From positions 40,553,461-40,617,460 of the forward strand of contig NC_056005.1 of NCBI RefSeq assembly GCF_018446385.1: a stretch of DNA of 64,000 nt. The letters are read 5' to 3'. Position 1 is the stretch's first letter, and each line of letters opens with the position of its first letter. This document shows, one piece after another, positions 46,341 through 64,000 of this stretch. The position numbers and the translations under genes are program-made. The notes beneath the pieces were generated by a model that saw only the letters and a program-made list of their open reading frames with translations, did no database searches and was not told where the DNA came from. The stretch comes from Zingiber officinale (Eukaryota; Streptophyta; Magnoliopsida; Zingiberales; Zingiberaceae).

Positions 46341-47490
46341 GTGGTGCCAGGATCCTACTTCTCGAAGTCTCCGCACATTCAACATTAACGCCATGTGACC
46401 GGCCACCCAGCCACTCTTCCAAGATCGACCAGCCAACCTGGCCACTCTTCCAAGGCAGATCCATCGAGAGTAAGGTCCGGTTGTGCATCGGAGGGAACTC
46501 AGCCAGCCTATTATCACAATGCATTAATGGCAATGGCTCATTAGCTCAACATTCCTTTTTGGCGTCTTACATAATTATTGTCAGAGAATCAGTGAAATAT
46601 TCCCTATGCAAGTTGTACACAGGAAACTTTTACCCTACAATGCATAGGAATTGCGAGTCTATTCTAATAAATGTGTTAGAATATCATAATAGTCGGTTCT
46701 ATTTTGGTAATGCATTGAAATTTGTGCAGAAAGAAAAAGAAATATTATATCACCTACAGGCGTAGAGACACGAGGCTTCGCTAGAAAAGTTCATTTCTTC
46801 ATCGTTATTAAGGATCCACTCCATCACCGTTTACCTAACTTGAACATCGAAATGTTTCCGTTGGAGATCCCTCCCTGATCTGATGATTGAAGTTTTTCTT
46901 ACCTCTAGCCTTTCTCTGTGGTACATAGGTCTGATAATAGTACTAGGTTTTTACTTCTAAAATCTCCTCGCAATCAACATCGATGCTACATGTCAGTGCA
47001 CCATCTTCCCCATTCTCCGAGGATCAAGATCACTTATCATTGATTTTTGGCAGAAAGATGAGCTTTTACTAGCAATAGTGGAGTTAATATGGGCAAACGA
47101 GTTGACTTATTCGCCAATCCGCTGTTCAAATTTCCACACTAAGCCTTCATCAGTCTCAATTGAAGAGACTAGCTAGGCTACAAAATTTCACATCCAACAG
47201 ACTTTCATGGATTTTTCTTTTTCTCCAAGAATTCATGGGTTTAGATGTCACGTCTTGCCGACTCTGCTGCCAATCCCTTCATCCAATTCTTCCATGGAAT
47301 AAGGCACTACTCGTCTTTGTCATGGTATTGTCCATTGAACCCGTCCAAGAATGCCCAACCGTTATTTTCATTTGCGGCAGAATGAACATGCTGCAGAATG
47401 GGCGATGCATACTGCTTCAATTGACAAGGCTTTCTGGGAAAGAGGTTCTGGAATTATTTGAAGGATTGGCTCCGTAATTATCTACTTATT
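46341..47490. other. Degenerate repeat-derived sequence, no gene recognised
   Basis: A segment beginning CTTTCTCTGTGGTACATAGG (about 46905) repeats the one at about 46310-46350, so this is flanking repeat material of family C. Open frames of up to 147 codons (46322-46765) and 105 codons (47160-47477) show no motif I recognise. Confidence 0.5.
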
Positions 47491-48262
47491 ATTGTAAATC
47501 ACTCCTTACTCTTACTAAAGCAAAAAAACAAAAAAAGAGAATTTTTTCAACCGTTTGAAAGTAAAGTTAGCTTTAATTTTTTCAATTCATGCCACGCTTT
47601 TTATCGACTTTGAATTATGTTGTGATTTAATGGCGTTCTCTCTATCAGAAAAATAAATTGTAGAATGCCATACTGATACCAAGCACGGGATTTTGGTTTT
47701 GAATAAATCTTTGCTTCGTAAAGGAAACTTCTGTGTTCATATACAAATTTGAAATCAGGTGATGCTTGTGATCCCCAAAACACAAAAACAGATTGATTAT
47801 ATGTTTTTTTTTTATAAAAAAGTTTTTTTTAAAGAAAAACTAACATTATATATATATAATAGTATGTTTCCAAATTGTTCTTTGCTTCTGACTATATTTT
47901 GACAATGACCACATTAAAATCCTATTGGACTGGATAAACTTGACCTGCTCGATTCACATACAACAAGGTAAGATGCACTCGATGGTGTCCACTTCAATGT
48001 ATCCATCCTCAGTGCTTAGAAGGTTCTCATAACGCAAAACGTTTGAATTGGGCCACATCTCATGGTGACCCACACTCAACCGTATTTAATCCATTGGGTT
48101 GAGTCATGGAGTGGAGATAGAGATGGGGCAGGTTGATTCCATCATCCAACCACTTGGCCCAATGCCTTTAGAGCCTCCTGTCTTGTTTAAGTTGAAATTT
48201 ATATATATAAATATATATACACTTGGCCCAATGCCTTTAGAGTCTCTATCTTGTTTAAGTTG

Positions 48263-48320
<58 letters not shown>

Positions 48321-49640
48321 ACTATCAGGATAAATTGGGAAGCGCTCATAACAGAGAGTTCAAAAATCTAGCATCCTTTAGTCGCGCATCTCATTTGAAG
48401 AAAAAATTCTTATAAGTTCTCCATAGTTGATGATGGTGCTTGGTTAACAATCTGAATATTCTACCACTGTATCATAACCCGAGGGCCAAAAGGCTACTAT
48501 TTGATATGGCAAAAAGGTAATTCCCTCATCTCAGCATCCCCGTCAATTCGTCTTTAAACTAATACGGAGGAGGTAAATTACGGATGACTACTAATCATTA
48601 GTGCATGTAGCTAAAGTATGAAGGAAGACATACACAAACGTACTGAATTTCGATCCTAAAATACCATATAATAATATTTTATGTCTTAATTATCGTAGCG
48701 TCCGAGGGGACCAAAAGACCACTATTTGAGTTGATTGAGGAGGTAGCCAATAAAACTGAATGAAACTTATAATTATTATTTTTTCAATATTCTGATAGAT
48801 CAGACGAATCAAAACAATGTATGAATTCATCTATCTACTCCCTGTTCGATTCTGAATACACTGGACTTGATTAGCTTAAACATTCAATAGCATACTCCCA
48901 CTTGGATCAGTATCAAGACATCCACATCGGTTGGATGGATAGACGACTTTGTGAGTTTGAAAAATGACTACAAATTCAACTGCATATGACTAATTAGAAT
49001 AGCAACCAACTTTTTTTTTGTGAAGATTCAAATGGATGCCACGATAGTCTCAATTTCTTAGTACCGACATAGGTATGGACATACAAAGATAGACAAATTA
49101 AAAAATAAAAAATATTAAAAAGAAAAAAAAAACTAGGAATAAGTACAAAATGATATTATTTAAACAATTAATAAATATTTCAATTAAAGTAAGGCTTATT
49201 AGGAATAATAAAATAAAATATAATTTATTTCCGCTAATGAGAAAACACTTGATTTGATTATTTAAAGTGAATCAAATTTATTACTCTTTTAGACATTATA
49301 AGTAATTAGTATCAAAATTGATCCGTTACTATATTTGTAGCATTGTTACTTTTTTAAGTTCAGGGTATAATTTTAATTTATAAGAAATAATTTGAAATGC
49401 TATTTTATTATTTTTAAAAATTGATTAGTCCAAAATGAGGACGGACATCCTTTTAATTTTTATCCACATAACCGAGATTTTCATAATGTCTGTCGCGGTT
49501 CGATTCTCTCCTAGGACATACCTCGACATTGAATTTAGAGAGGGATTAATGGGGTCGTAATTCCTCGGTTATAAAAAACAAAAACAAAAAAAAAAACATA
49601 GAAAAAAAGTCAACAAATAGGAAATTGAATGCTTTCCATA
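47491..49640. other. Intergenic, AT-rich, no gene seen
   Basis: AT-rich spacer upstream of the RING-CH gene. It contains only the 48151 duplication, short poly-T and poly-A runs and scattered microsatellite-like sequence. Confidence 0.6.
48151..48316. repeat. 69-bp tandem duplication and long (AT)n run
   Basis: The phrase CACTTGGCCCAATGCCTTTA with the following 30 bases occurs at 48151 and 48220, each time followed by a TA-rich run. The second run (48265-48316) is an uninterrupted dinucleotide microsatellite. Confidence 0.85.
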
Positions 49641-49911
49641 AATCATAACAAGAAAACTAGATATAGAAGAAAGGACCCCCGCGGAATAAAATCTTCATTT
49701 CATTCTTGCTTCTTTAAGCCTCTGTCCTCTCCTCCTCGCTCCCTCCAATTTCGATATCTTTCCTTATTCCAAACGCTCCGTAATCCACTTCTTCCTTTTC
49801 CTCCTCTCCTTCTCTTTGGCCTCCTGAGTTAAAAGGCGAGACCTTGGAGAAAACCTTCCACCTTTTTTTCTTGCTGCTCCAGTTTCTTGCTTGTCTTTTT
49901 CTGCTCTTTTG

Positions 49912-50240
49912 GTGAGTCTGCTTTCTTCGAGTGAATTATTCTTCTGATTTTTCCATTCATGTCTATGTGGCCCGTAGCTTGAACTAGAAGTTCTTGTTGG
50001 ATCCGTTGTCGCTTTTCTCTGTTTTTGGATCAAAGGCGCCGCCTTTCTGAAAGTTTTTCGATTGCGCCTAGGGTTTTTCAATCTTCCAATTTATAGGACT
50101 TCTCTATTATTTTTGTTTTAGAAATCCTCGACAAGGCTCTAGTGCCTGCGTTCCCCTTTCTTTCCGGATGCTTATAATATTTTGTTCAATTACCCTTTTT
50201 GTACATTTTGTTCAATGCTTTTTCTTTGAATTCTTTGCAG
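49912..50240 (+). other. Likely 5'-UTR intron of the RING-CH gene
   Basis: A pyrimidine-rich stretch (49710-49911) ends TTTTG before GTGAGTC at 49912. TTCTTTGCAG ends at 50240, 62 bases before the first ATG. The layout fits a leader intron. It is inferred from splice signals only. Confidence 0.55.
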
Positions 50241-50302
50241 AGCGAGATTTGCATTGAATAACAATTTTGATTGTTTTAAAAGTAAATTTGTTCAACTTTA
50301 CC

Positions 50303-52749
50303 ATGGAATACGTTGGTGTGGAATTTTCTTTGCAATCTAAATTTGATCTTTCTTCCCGTTTTACTATAAATAAAGTGATGGGAGACCATTTTGCGCTGCT
50401 GGCGGACCGTTTGCTGACCGAGTCAACCCTTGGAGCTGCTATCGAGAGTATAAACCACGGGTCAACCACAAAGATTGCTTCCTCGTCAATTGTGGAAGAA
50501 GAAACTGACTCTTCTCCTAAGAAGAAATTTGTTGAGGATGGCACGTCGACTGGTAGATTGGTTGAATGTCGAATTTGCCAGGATGAGGATGAGGACGCTA
50601 ACATGGAGATCCCCTGTTCCTGTCGCGGAAGCTTAAAGGTAAAGCTTTCTGTTCTTTTTCTTTCATAAAGGGGACAAGAATTTTTAGGTGTTTTGGTATC
50701 AACCAACACCCATCATGAATAGGACGTCCAACATGAAACCTAAATCTCAAACCCGGGACTTGCTTACATTTTGCTTCTGGGCGTTTGCCTATTCATGAAG
50801 TTATTGGTTTAAGCCGGAGAGGTTGAATTCACTTGTTTTGATTCCTGCCTAAAAAGATGGTTGGTGATGAGTAGCATTAGCATAGTAATGTTGCCTTGAG
50901 TGAAATCAAGCAAAATCTGGTTTTCTAGGTATCATGTAAGAAGTGAGAATCTTTGTCAAAAAATGGAAGTCTTCCCTAGGAGATTTACTGTATCAAATCC
51001 AGAATATCTGATTGAACCCTTTTCAGATGTTCCTTGATGGAAAACAATGCTGCTTGTTATCCATGTATGCTACTTAATCTTTCTACTTGTAATTGTTGGA
51101 AGTTCAGCATGTACAACAACTTAATGATCCTAATGAAAGTTTCAACAGTAAATATGGGCCATGTGCAACAAATTTCTACGTTAGGTCATGTTAATTTCAG
51201 AGTTGGGTTTCTGGTGAATATATAATAACTAAGATTTTTTTTTTCTTTTCATCAACCACAATGACACATTTCATGTTTTCACTTGATAATGGTTGCATGT
51301 TGGAAAAGTATGACATTATAGGACTTTTTGGTTGTTACTATTAAAAGGTAAAATTCCTCACAGGCTCAAAATCTTCACTGTTTGTATGGTGGTGATTATC
51401 TTGTTAAAATGGCACTAGTGTTGCTTGGATAGTGTAACTGTTGGCCCTATTAAATGTAGGATGAAGTAGTTGCTGGGAAGTCTTTAACAGCTTTCGTTTA
51501 GTTGAAACGAACGTACTCACTGTTGGATACTGCTTACTTAGTCAAAAGTAAAATTCTCTTCGACTTCACTCTGAAGTTGCATATAACATAAAAAACCAAA
51601 CATTAATACCAACAAACATTGGATGGCCAATTCCTCAAGTTATTTTCTCTTTGTTGCTATTTTACAATGCCGACTTTGCTGTACCTAAAATTTTATGAGA
51701 TCCATGTCCTGATTAGCTTATCTTCTTACTTGAGTTTCACTTATGCTTTTCATATCTTTTACTTCTACAGTATGCTCACCGCAAATGTGTGCAGAAATGG
51801 TGTAATGAGAAAGGTGACACCACATGTGAGATATGTCTGCAGGTAATCGTTAATTTCTTTTTGGAAGTATTGCCTATTTAACACTTGACATCATTGGGAA
51901 CCATCTCTCATTAATTTTGATGCACTATGTCATTCAGCAATTTAAACCAGGATATACTGCCCCTCCAAAGTTGTTTCTTTACGGGACTAGTCCTATGAAT
52001 TTCAGGTACTCCCTCTGGTTCATTTTGATTAAGGTGCTTGAAATGTTATTCTATCCCAGTGATCTTAGAATGGCCATAACATACATGTTCAGAGGAAACT
52101 GGGAGATTTCAAGGCAGGATACCCAAAATCATCAGTATATGGCAATAACTCAAACTGATAATGCTTACCTTAGATCCAACTACAACGACTATGTCACTTC
52201 ACATGATCGGAGCATTATGTATTGTCGCGTAGTTGCTGCTACAGTGAGTTTCATCTTCTCATATTTAAAACTTGAACTCCTAGCATGAATGGTCCTCGTA
52301 AATAAAATGCCTTTTTTTCTAGTTCATGATCTGTTTGATTCTTCACCAGTCTATCCTTTATATGACAAGTGGAATTGAGCAGTATTGGATCCCACCTTGC
52401 ATAGTAAGGATTTGTTGTTATTCATAATATAATAAAACATTCCCCTATACTTAATACTGACATGCTCTTCCATCAAAATTTAGCTGTTGCTGCTAAAGAT
52501 TATTGCCATTGTATTACCATTATGCATTATGTTGAGTGCAGTTATCACATTCTACCAAAGGCGGCAACAGCAGGTAACTCTTGTTTTCACTTGCAACATT
52601 TTCAAGGTGGAACCATCTCATCTCTTTCTCCAAGTTCGAGTATTACCCAAATCTGTTTATAAATGCAGGAAGTGCATCAAGATAGAGTTCTGGAGTCTCA
52701 AATGGAGAATGGGCAATTGCACTCTGCAAGTGATGCAGTCCTCTTTTGA
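50303..52749 (+). CDS. Membrane RING-CH (RINGv) E3 ubiquitin ligase
   Basis: Seven coding exons: 50303-50638, 51771-51842, 51938-52005, 52093-52243, 52323-52403, 52484-52573 and 52669-52749. All junctions are GT-AG and in phase, giving 292 residues. The RING-CH domain is C4HC3 with C89, C92, C105, C107, H115, C118, C131 and C134 (CRIC, CSC, HRKC, CEIC), interrupted by intron 1 after SLK. The conserved [13 protein letters not shown] and GNWEISRQD stretches follow. Two hydrophobic segments (about 203-225 and 237-260) should be membrane spans, then a short polar tail. The family transfers ubiquitin from E2 to membrane-associated targets; the substrate here is unknown. Relatives I recall start at MGDHF, here Met26 (50378). 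The upstream ATG at 50303 is in frame and in good context, so the true start is one of the two. It converges with the ATP synthase gene. Confidence 0.92.
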
Positions 52750-54354
52750 TGTCTCTGCACACTAGGGAATGAGGGAATAATAATAATAATAATAATAATA
52801 ATAGAGAAGGCCATAAGAGATGTGAACGATTGCAAAGTGTTGGACATGCTAAATTATTAGTTTATGCTTGATACAGGTTCCAGGAGTTTGCCTCCTTACA
52901 TATATAGCAGGGTTATCAATTGAATCAATAGATTATAAACCAATATAACTAATATATATAAAACTCAATGGTGGGGTAATCCATCCCATGTGTTTAGGAG
53001 ACAGAACACAAAGTTTTATTTTTTTTAAATGCAAAGAATATGTAATTAATTGCTATATCAGTCACATTATGGCGCAACTCTCTTCGAGTCAAAGATGTAG
53101 TGAAAATTGTGTACATGATGATTATATAGTCCAGTACACCTTTTCAAGTACTTGGGTATTGTACACATAGGCTTAGCATGTGACTGGTTCTGAATGAGCT
53201 TAACAAAATGAAAGTGTTCTAGGTATTAGAAAGACCATACAAATAGATAAGGCTTGTGGGTTGCATGGGATTGGATGGCCAAATTGAGATGGCATATTGT
53301 GCTTGGCATATTATACAAATGTGGAGGACTAATGAACAAATTGAGTTTGCCAAGTAGATTAGTGGAATAGGTTGGTAAATTGGCTTATTGGGTTCGATGA
53401 ATTAATAGGTCAAATTGGTTAAACTAGTCAAATAAATTAGGTGGATTGAATGTACTGGACAAAATATTGAATGGACTCAAACAACTCGTATATTTTGGGT
53501 AATAAATACTCAAACTAGGGAAATGAATTGGATGGATTGAACGAACAGAATAAATATTTTGTGATTAAAAAAAATAGTGAACAACTCTTACATTCAGGTA
53601 ATAAATATTGGATGAGTAAAAAGGTTTAGGTTTGATTTGCAAACTAATAAAAAGTAGAGGGATGTAAAGATGCAAATGAAAGGAAGAATCTTCCTCTTAT
53701 TTGTATCCATTTTAAAGCTTTTTCATTCCTTCATTTTTACTTCCTTTCAAGAAAAATAACTTTAGGATTATACATTAGTTACAAAACGAAAGAAAAATAA
53801 AAAAATAATTATAAACATTAAAAAAAAAAGCTTTTTAAAATTTTAACTTTTCATTGTTCTGCTGCTGCTGTTGCTTCAAAATTAGTTAAAAAACAAAATA
53901 ATATAAACATAAAAATAATTTTTAGAAGTTTATTTATAAGAATGAAAAAGATAATTAAAAATAAATATCAAAAGAAATAAGTACTTTTAAATTCTTTAAA
54001 AGTTTGGATTAAAAATAAGTTTTAAATTAACTATAAACATACAAATAATTTTTAAAACTTTATTTATGAAAATATAAAATATAATTAAAATTAATTCGGA
54101 AGCAAACAAATTCCATTGGCCATGGTTAATCGGAAATACACAGCAGTTTGAAAAGCAGATATCTAGAAACGAAACAGAGAAATGAATCCCTGGGCTTGCT
54201 TATTTGCAAAAAATTACAGCCCATCCTGTCTCATGCTGGAGGAAAAAATGAAAACCCGGCCAGCATTAACAGCGATACAAAGGAAAGAAACTGGCGCTTC
54301 AACAAAGCCAACTGTTTCGTTTCTAAAATTATTGAATGGCGACATAAAACTTTT
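52750..54354. other. Intergenic between convergent genes
   Basis: It contains the 3' ends of both genes. An (AAT)n microsatellite lies at 52777-52803, just after the RING-CH stop. From 53280 to 53660 there are loosely repeated phrases like AAATTGG, TGGATTGAATG and AAATATT. The stretch 53740-54100 is very A-rich. No gene is seen. Confidence 0.6.
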
Positions 54355-60071
<5,717 letters not shown>

Positions 60072-60999
60072 AATGGCCGGAGGTAAGAAGCCAACAGGGG
60101 AGAGGGTGAGGGAGGCGGATCGTTGTGTTATCTCTACAAGTTGGCTAGGGCTCAGATCAAGAGCTGACAGAGTAGTGAAACGGGAGAAAGCGGACTTAAA
60201 TGGGAGAAGAAACCGAAAAATGGCCTTCAGGAAGGAATCCGCCAGTTGTTGGGCTGAATTTAGATTTCGCCTTTTTTTTTTTGGGCATAGAATTTGTTCG
60301 ACATAATCTTGATATGTTTTATTATCTGTCCTTTCAGAATTTTATAGTTGACTAAAAAAAACTATGATTTTGTTTTTTGGAGGGACAATTCAGGCAAAGA
60401 CATGGTTTCGAAGTGACCGCTAAATTTTAAAAAATATTTTTTAATAATCTTATATATCTCATATACCACCTCAATGTATATATGAATATTATCTCACTAG
60501 ATGCAAGCTAAAATGTTCACTAATCTTATATTTTATATAGTCACATATGACGAATGAAATATCGATTATATCATATGATATGAGTTGATGCGAATATGAA
60601 ATTGAGAAAAATATAAGAAGAATTAAACTGCGCAATAAAAACAGGAATTAGGAGGAGAAAATGTTAGTTACTAAATCAAGGAGGGGTCATTGGCGCAAAC
60701 ACTCTAATGCTCAAGTCAGAATAGTAGCACCGGTGAAAAAATAAAAAAAGATCAACAATAGTGATGTAGTGTAAATGTTTATGTAAGTGTATCCGTGTAC
60801 TTAGCCAACAAAGAGGGCCCTCTTTTTATACAATCTCTCATAACCTTTGTAATAATAAGACAACATAGAATGTCTGGTATTAGAATATGTTGGGTGATGG
60901 AAGATGTATATTAGCCGTCCTTTGAGTAGAGGAATGTTTCATTGCATGTATATGCTAGAATAATAGAATAATCTCTAACGAATAGTTGTTATTTTCTGA
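60072..60999. other. ATP2 upstream region
   Basis: The first roughly 200 bases should contain the 5' UTR and core promoter of ATP2, with no clear TATA box. From 60310 to 60999 the sequence is AT-rich and no gene is recognised. Confidence 0.5.
60250..60255. promoter_or_regulatory. Possible site II element upstream of ATP2
   Basis: TGGGCT lies about 180 bases upstream of the ATP2 start codon, and TGGGCA follows near 60292. TGGGCY (site II) motifs recur in promoters of plant nuclear genes for respiratory proteins. A single short match is weak evidence. Confidence 0.3.
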
Positions 61000-61890
61000 T
61001 AAGTTTGTTATAATTCTCTGACAATATTGTCTCCAAGAGGAGACCTGACTGAATCTAGGGTTGGGTGGGTGATCCTGTCCGAGCGCTGAGTCGACGGACG
61101 CTGGGGACGTGGCACGCTCCGCTGTCTTCGAATGGTGGTGTAGCTCTCCGACGATCCTGCAAAGAAGCCGAGCCGGGAGGGGTTCCCCGGCGACGGCCCT
61201 CCGACGCTCAAGTCAGGCAACGAACGAGGCAGAGTAACGTGACTATAGTAAATAGTTGCGCATACCTTCGTCGACGTCTGGGGTCTTTATATAGGACCCC
61301 GGAGAAGCGCGGGGCACATTTCCCTTCACGTGCACGCTTCCCCAAACATACCTTAACAAGCTTGTGTCAGAAAAGTGCTTCTGGCACCATTCCGCAATCG
61401 TCCGAGCATATCCCGGATGCGACGGTGGAAGCTTCCACTGTACGATTCTGTGTATGGCTCGGTCGTCAACTCTGCTGCTTGTCGGCGGCAGGCGTCTCGA
61501 GGATGATGTTACCCCGTCTCCTTTGTCCTCTTGCGCTCCTTGTCTATTCCAGGGCCGAGCGGATAGGCCGCTCGGCAAGCATCTCACTCCTGCACCGGTC
61601 ATATGCTCGGCTAAGACTGCTCCTGCCTGTGTTGCCTTGGGCACCGGCCGAACGGTGAGCCCGCTCGACCCTTGAACCTTTTTATCGTGAGCATCAGAAA
61701 CCCGACCCCTAGTCAGGTTGTACTCCATTCGGTTCGGAGAACTCCCGGACGGTCGGCCTGCAGGACCCTGTCGGTAGGCTTGCTTCGTCCGGTCGGCCAG
61801 TCTTCGGGCTGACTATCTTGACCTTTGACCTCCACGTGCCGTTGACCCCTTGCTGACGAGGATCCCCCGTCCTTATCACCGGATCAGTGG
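61000..61890 (-). mobile_element. GC-rich LTR-like sequence
   Basis: GC content rises sharply. On the minus strand CCTATATAAAGACCCC (about 61289-61304) is a good TATA box, followed by sequence with GGAGCTCTCCG-type phrases, as in an LTR promoter. Long frames on both strands (61065-61658 plus, 61728-61243 minus) overlap each other and show no domain. I see no clean LTR ends. Confidence 0.45.
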
Positions 61891-62340
61891 GTATATGTTG
61901 AGAGCCTTGTTTATAAGAAATACTAAGAAGTGGAGAGCTAAGCCCTATAGATATGACCGGCTATAGGTTGGGAGTCCTGCCTCTAGGAAGTGAGGAGTTA
62001 AGTCCTATATATCCAGCCAACTCTAGGGCCTCCTGGATTTATGCTGAGAGTTTTGCTCATATGAAGAGTGAAAAGTGCTAAGTGGAGCACTGAGTCCTAT
62101 AAATTTGACTAACTTTAGGGCCGCTCAGGTTTATGTTGGGAGTTTTGCTCATATAAAGAGTAAAGAGTACTGAGTGGGATACTGAGTCCCATAGATCCGG
62201 CTAACTCTAGGGCCATCCAGGTTTATATTGGGAGTTATGGCCATAAGATAGCCCATACGATATGAGGAGTTGTGCCTCGTGGCTTCGGTTGGGTTTAGGT
62301 GCGTCCGGATTTATACTAAGGGCATTGCTCCTAAGAGGTG
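61890..62340. repeat. Degenerate tandem repeats, roughly 60-120 bases
   Basis: Four to five units contain GAGTTTTGCTCATATGAAGAG, ACTGAGTCCTATA, CCGGCTAACTCTAGGGCC and CAGGTTTATGTTGGGAG in the same order. They are strongest at 62040-62230, with spacing of about 110 bases. Confidence 0.75.
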
Positions 62341-62734
62341 GTTCATCTGGATACGTTCACCTTTAATTTGACTTTTACTGTCATATTGCTTTGACTTTGA
62401 CTATCATCTCATCTTAACTATCGACCCCATATTACCTTTAAGACCACTCCCAACATGTTGTATCAAATATCTAATCAAATGATCATTTAGTCTTTGAAAT
62501 ATATTTTTTTTGAGATATTCTTCTCTTGTGGATTTGTTCAAGACAATAAAAGCAACAATATCTTCATGGTAGAGTAGCTCTATGTCTCCTCGGCCCTCTT
62601 TTTGGATGCAGTAATTGGAAATAACATTTGCAACTATGGGTTGAAATACAATTATCGACGATCAACCTATATAAAGGGAAGCTTGTTACATGAAGTTTTT
62701 ACGGATGCTAGATCATGGAGAATCATACTAGATT

Positions 62735-62870
62735 TATTATATACAATCTTACTGAGGTGGAAGTCAAAGTCAAGTGAGGTGGCTATCAAGGTCAAAGTGA
62801 GATGACGGTCAAAGTCAAGGTGAGGTGACGATCAAGGCCAGGGTGAGATAGCAATGGATCAGAGTATAAA
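62735..62870. repeat. GTCAAAGTGAGGTGAC tandem repeats
   Basis: About five units of 22-28 bases of the form GGTCAAAGTCAAGTGAGGTGGC or GATCAAGGCCAGGGTGAGAT. Confidence 0.7.
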
Positions 62871-64000
62871 CAGATGACCAAGTCGCTCTCACTGAGACTC
62901 GACTCCTCACTCCTCAATGCTAAGGCATTCAGTACGGAGCTGGTGGTCGGACTTAAGGGCCTCAACGCTCCATACCTCAGTGCTAAGATACACAGAATAA
63001 ACCTGGTCATCTCCCGTAATGATCGGTCCTTCTACAATATAACTTTCAGCATATGCCCGGTTGGCCCAAGGGTCAGTCGGGTTTATAGGGCATCCACTCT
63101 CAGCAGTATGCCAACTCTCCGCATATGGTCGGTTGGCCCAAGGGTCGATAAGGTTTACAAGACATAGTTCCTTATCTTTCAGCATTAAGATAACTCTTAG
63201 CATATGGTTGGTCGATTTAAGAGCTAGTTGGACTTAAAGGACTTAGTTCACCATTTCTATTGTCAGTCTCCCATTATATAACTGGTCGGCTATTAGGTTG
63301 GTCAGATTATCTTCAGGGGATAGCATTGTCAAAAAATTACAACAACCTAATAGAACATAATAGCTACTTGTCAGGGAATATTCTATTATGCCTACAATGA
63401 AACCTTCCTATGAGCGTGGCTATATATCTTCCAGCACTTGACAACAAACATTCTCAGCCGCTTCATTTACTGCGAAGGTTATAAAGGACCGTCCATATAC
63501 ATATAACGGAAGGTTCCTCAGAGGATGACTGCAGATCCTCCCGGCTATATATCTACCATTATATGACATATTCTAACAACAAATATTCCTTGTAGCCTAA
63601 TTATTGCAGAGGTTATAAGATGCAACATAAAATAGGTTCTCTCCGTTGGTCAGGTATGCAAAAAACGTCCTCATGAATTACAATTGCATGCACTCATCTA
63701 CTATTCACTTTCTTCTCCACTTTTCTCTCGGTCACCGTACTGACTTGAGTGTCATAGTGCCTACACCAGGGACCCCTTCCCTGTTCTCACTCTAACGTTT
63801 CTCTTTACTCTCTTTGCAGTGTGCGTAAGAAGGAGCACCGCGGAGGAGTGCTAGGTGTCATTTCTTCTCCATCCCAGAGTCTTCTTCCAGTCAACCACAG
63901 AGTCATCTACCCAGCGTGTCATCTCCACCCACTATAATAAATTTGACTTTTCACAATGCGTAATTATATTATTCGCAGCGCACATCGCACACTGTACAAC
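62871..64000 (+). mobile_element. Ty3-type LTR-like sequence at the right edge
   Basis: At 63040-63240 about three degenerate units contain AGCATATGCCCGGTTGGCCC and AGGGTCGATAAGGTTTA. At 63740-63940 the phrases TGACTTGAGTGTCATAGTGCC, GGGACCCCTTCCC, TTTGCAGTGTGCGT and CAGCGTGTCATCTCCACC resemble the transcribed end of LTRs of plant Ty3 elements as I remember them. The element would continue beyond the window. No coding region is present. Confidence 0.4.

Noticed and set aside
49764..50081. 105-codon minus-strand frame upstream of the RING-CH gene
   Set aside because: A lysine/arginine/glutamate-rich product of a pyrimidine-rich 5' UTR read backwards.
61065..61728. 197-codon plus-strand and 161-codon minus-strand frames in the GC-rich block
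   Set aside because: They overlap each other in LTR-like sequence with a minus-strand TATA box; no domain, and GC-rich DNA favours long open frames.

Overview
This is plant nuclear DNA, most probably monocot. Two intron-containing host genes lie at 49.6-60.1 kb, and most of the rest is LTR-retrotransposon sequence stacked in nests. The plant call rests on the nine-exon nuclear gene for mitochondrial ATP synthase beta, a plant-type RING-CH E3 ligase, Copia elements with an initiator-Met primer-binding site, an Athila-type ORF and a plant hAT transposon. The monocot call is softer: it rests on the GC-rich first exon of the beta gene and on repeat styles I associate with monocots. I cannot name the species.

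Layout, left nest (1-20142): the host is a Sirevirus-like LTR carrying minisatellites and an array of GATCGATC palindromes. It is split by a Copia element on the minus strand (E1, 1141-19871, 5-bp duplication TCTTC). E1's own 5' LTR is split by a second copy of the same family on the plus strand (E2, 9883-19487, duplication ACTTT). Both copies share one internal deletion of gag and carry two tandem stem-loops in the leader. E1 has an almost open pol, while the inner E2 is heavily broken.

Middle nest (20143-46340): remnants of a minus-strand LTR (family C) host a decayed second Copia family (B1 and B2). B2's 5' LTR is split by an Athila-like Ty3 element (25203-36951, duplication ATCAT) that keeps gag, protease and the ATHILA ORF but has no reverse transcriptase or integrase. 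That element's 3' LTR is split by a hAT transposon (33002-35908, 8-bp duplication) with four stop codons in an otherwise continuous transposase frame. The depth is four: C, B2, Athila-like, hAT.

Gene island (about 49.6-60.1 kb): a membrane RING-CH E3 ubiquitin ligase gene (plus, seven coding exons) and the ATP synthase beta gene (minus, nine exons, 557 codons plus stop, all splice sites GT-AG) converge on each other. The last intron of the beta gene is 2.9 kb. It holds a perfect 124-bp tandem duplication and a 1.95-kb Mutator-like or foldback element built as palindromes within a palindrome.

Right flank (60.3-64.0 kb): sequence resembling LTRs of Ty3-type elements, with degenerate tandem repeats and no recognisable gene.

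The two host genes have no evident functional link. The most unusual signals are the gag-deleted but pol-bearing Copia subfamily inserted head-to-head into itself, the paired leader stem-loops with a compensatory change, and the hierarchical palindrome in the ATP synthase intron.
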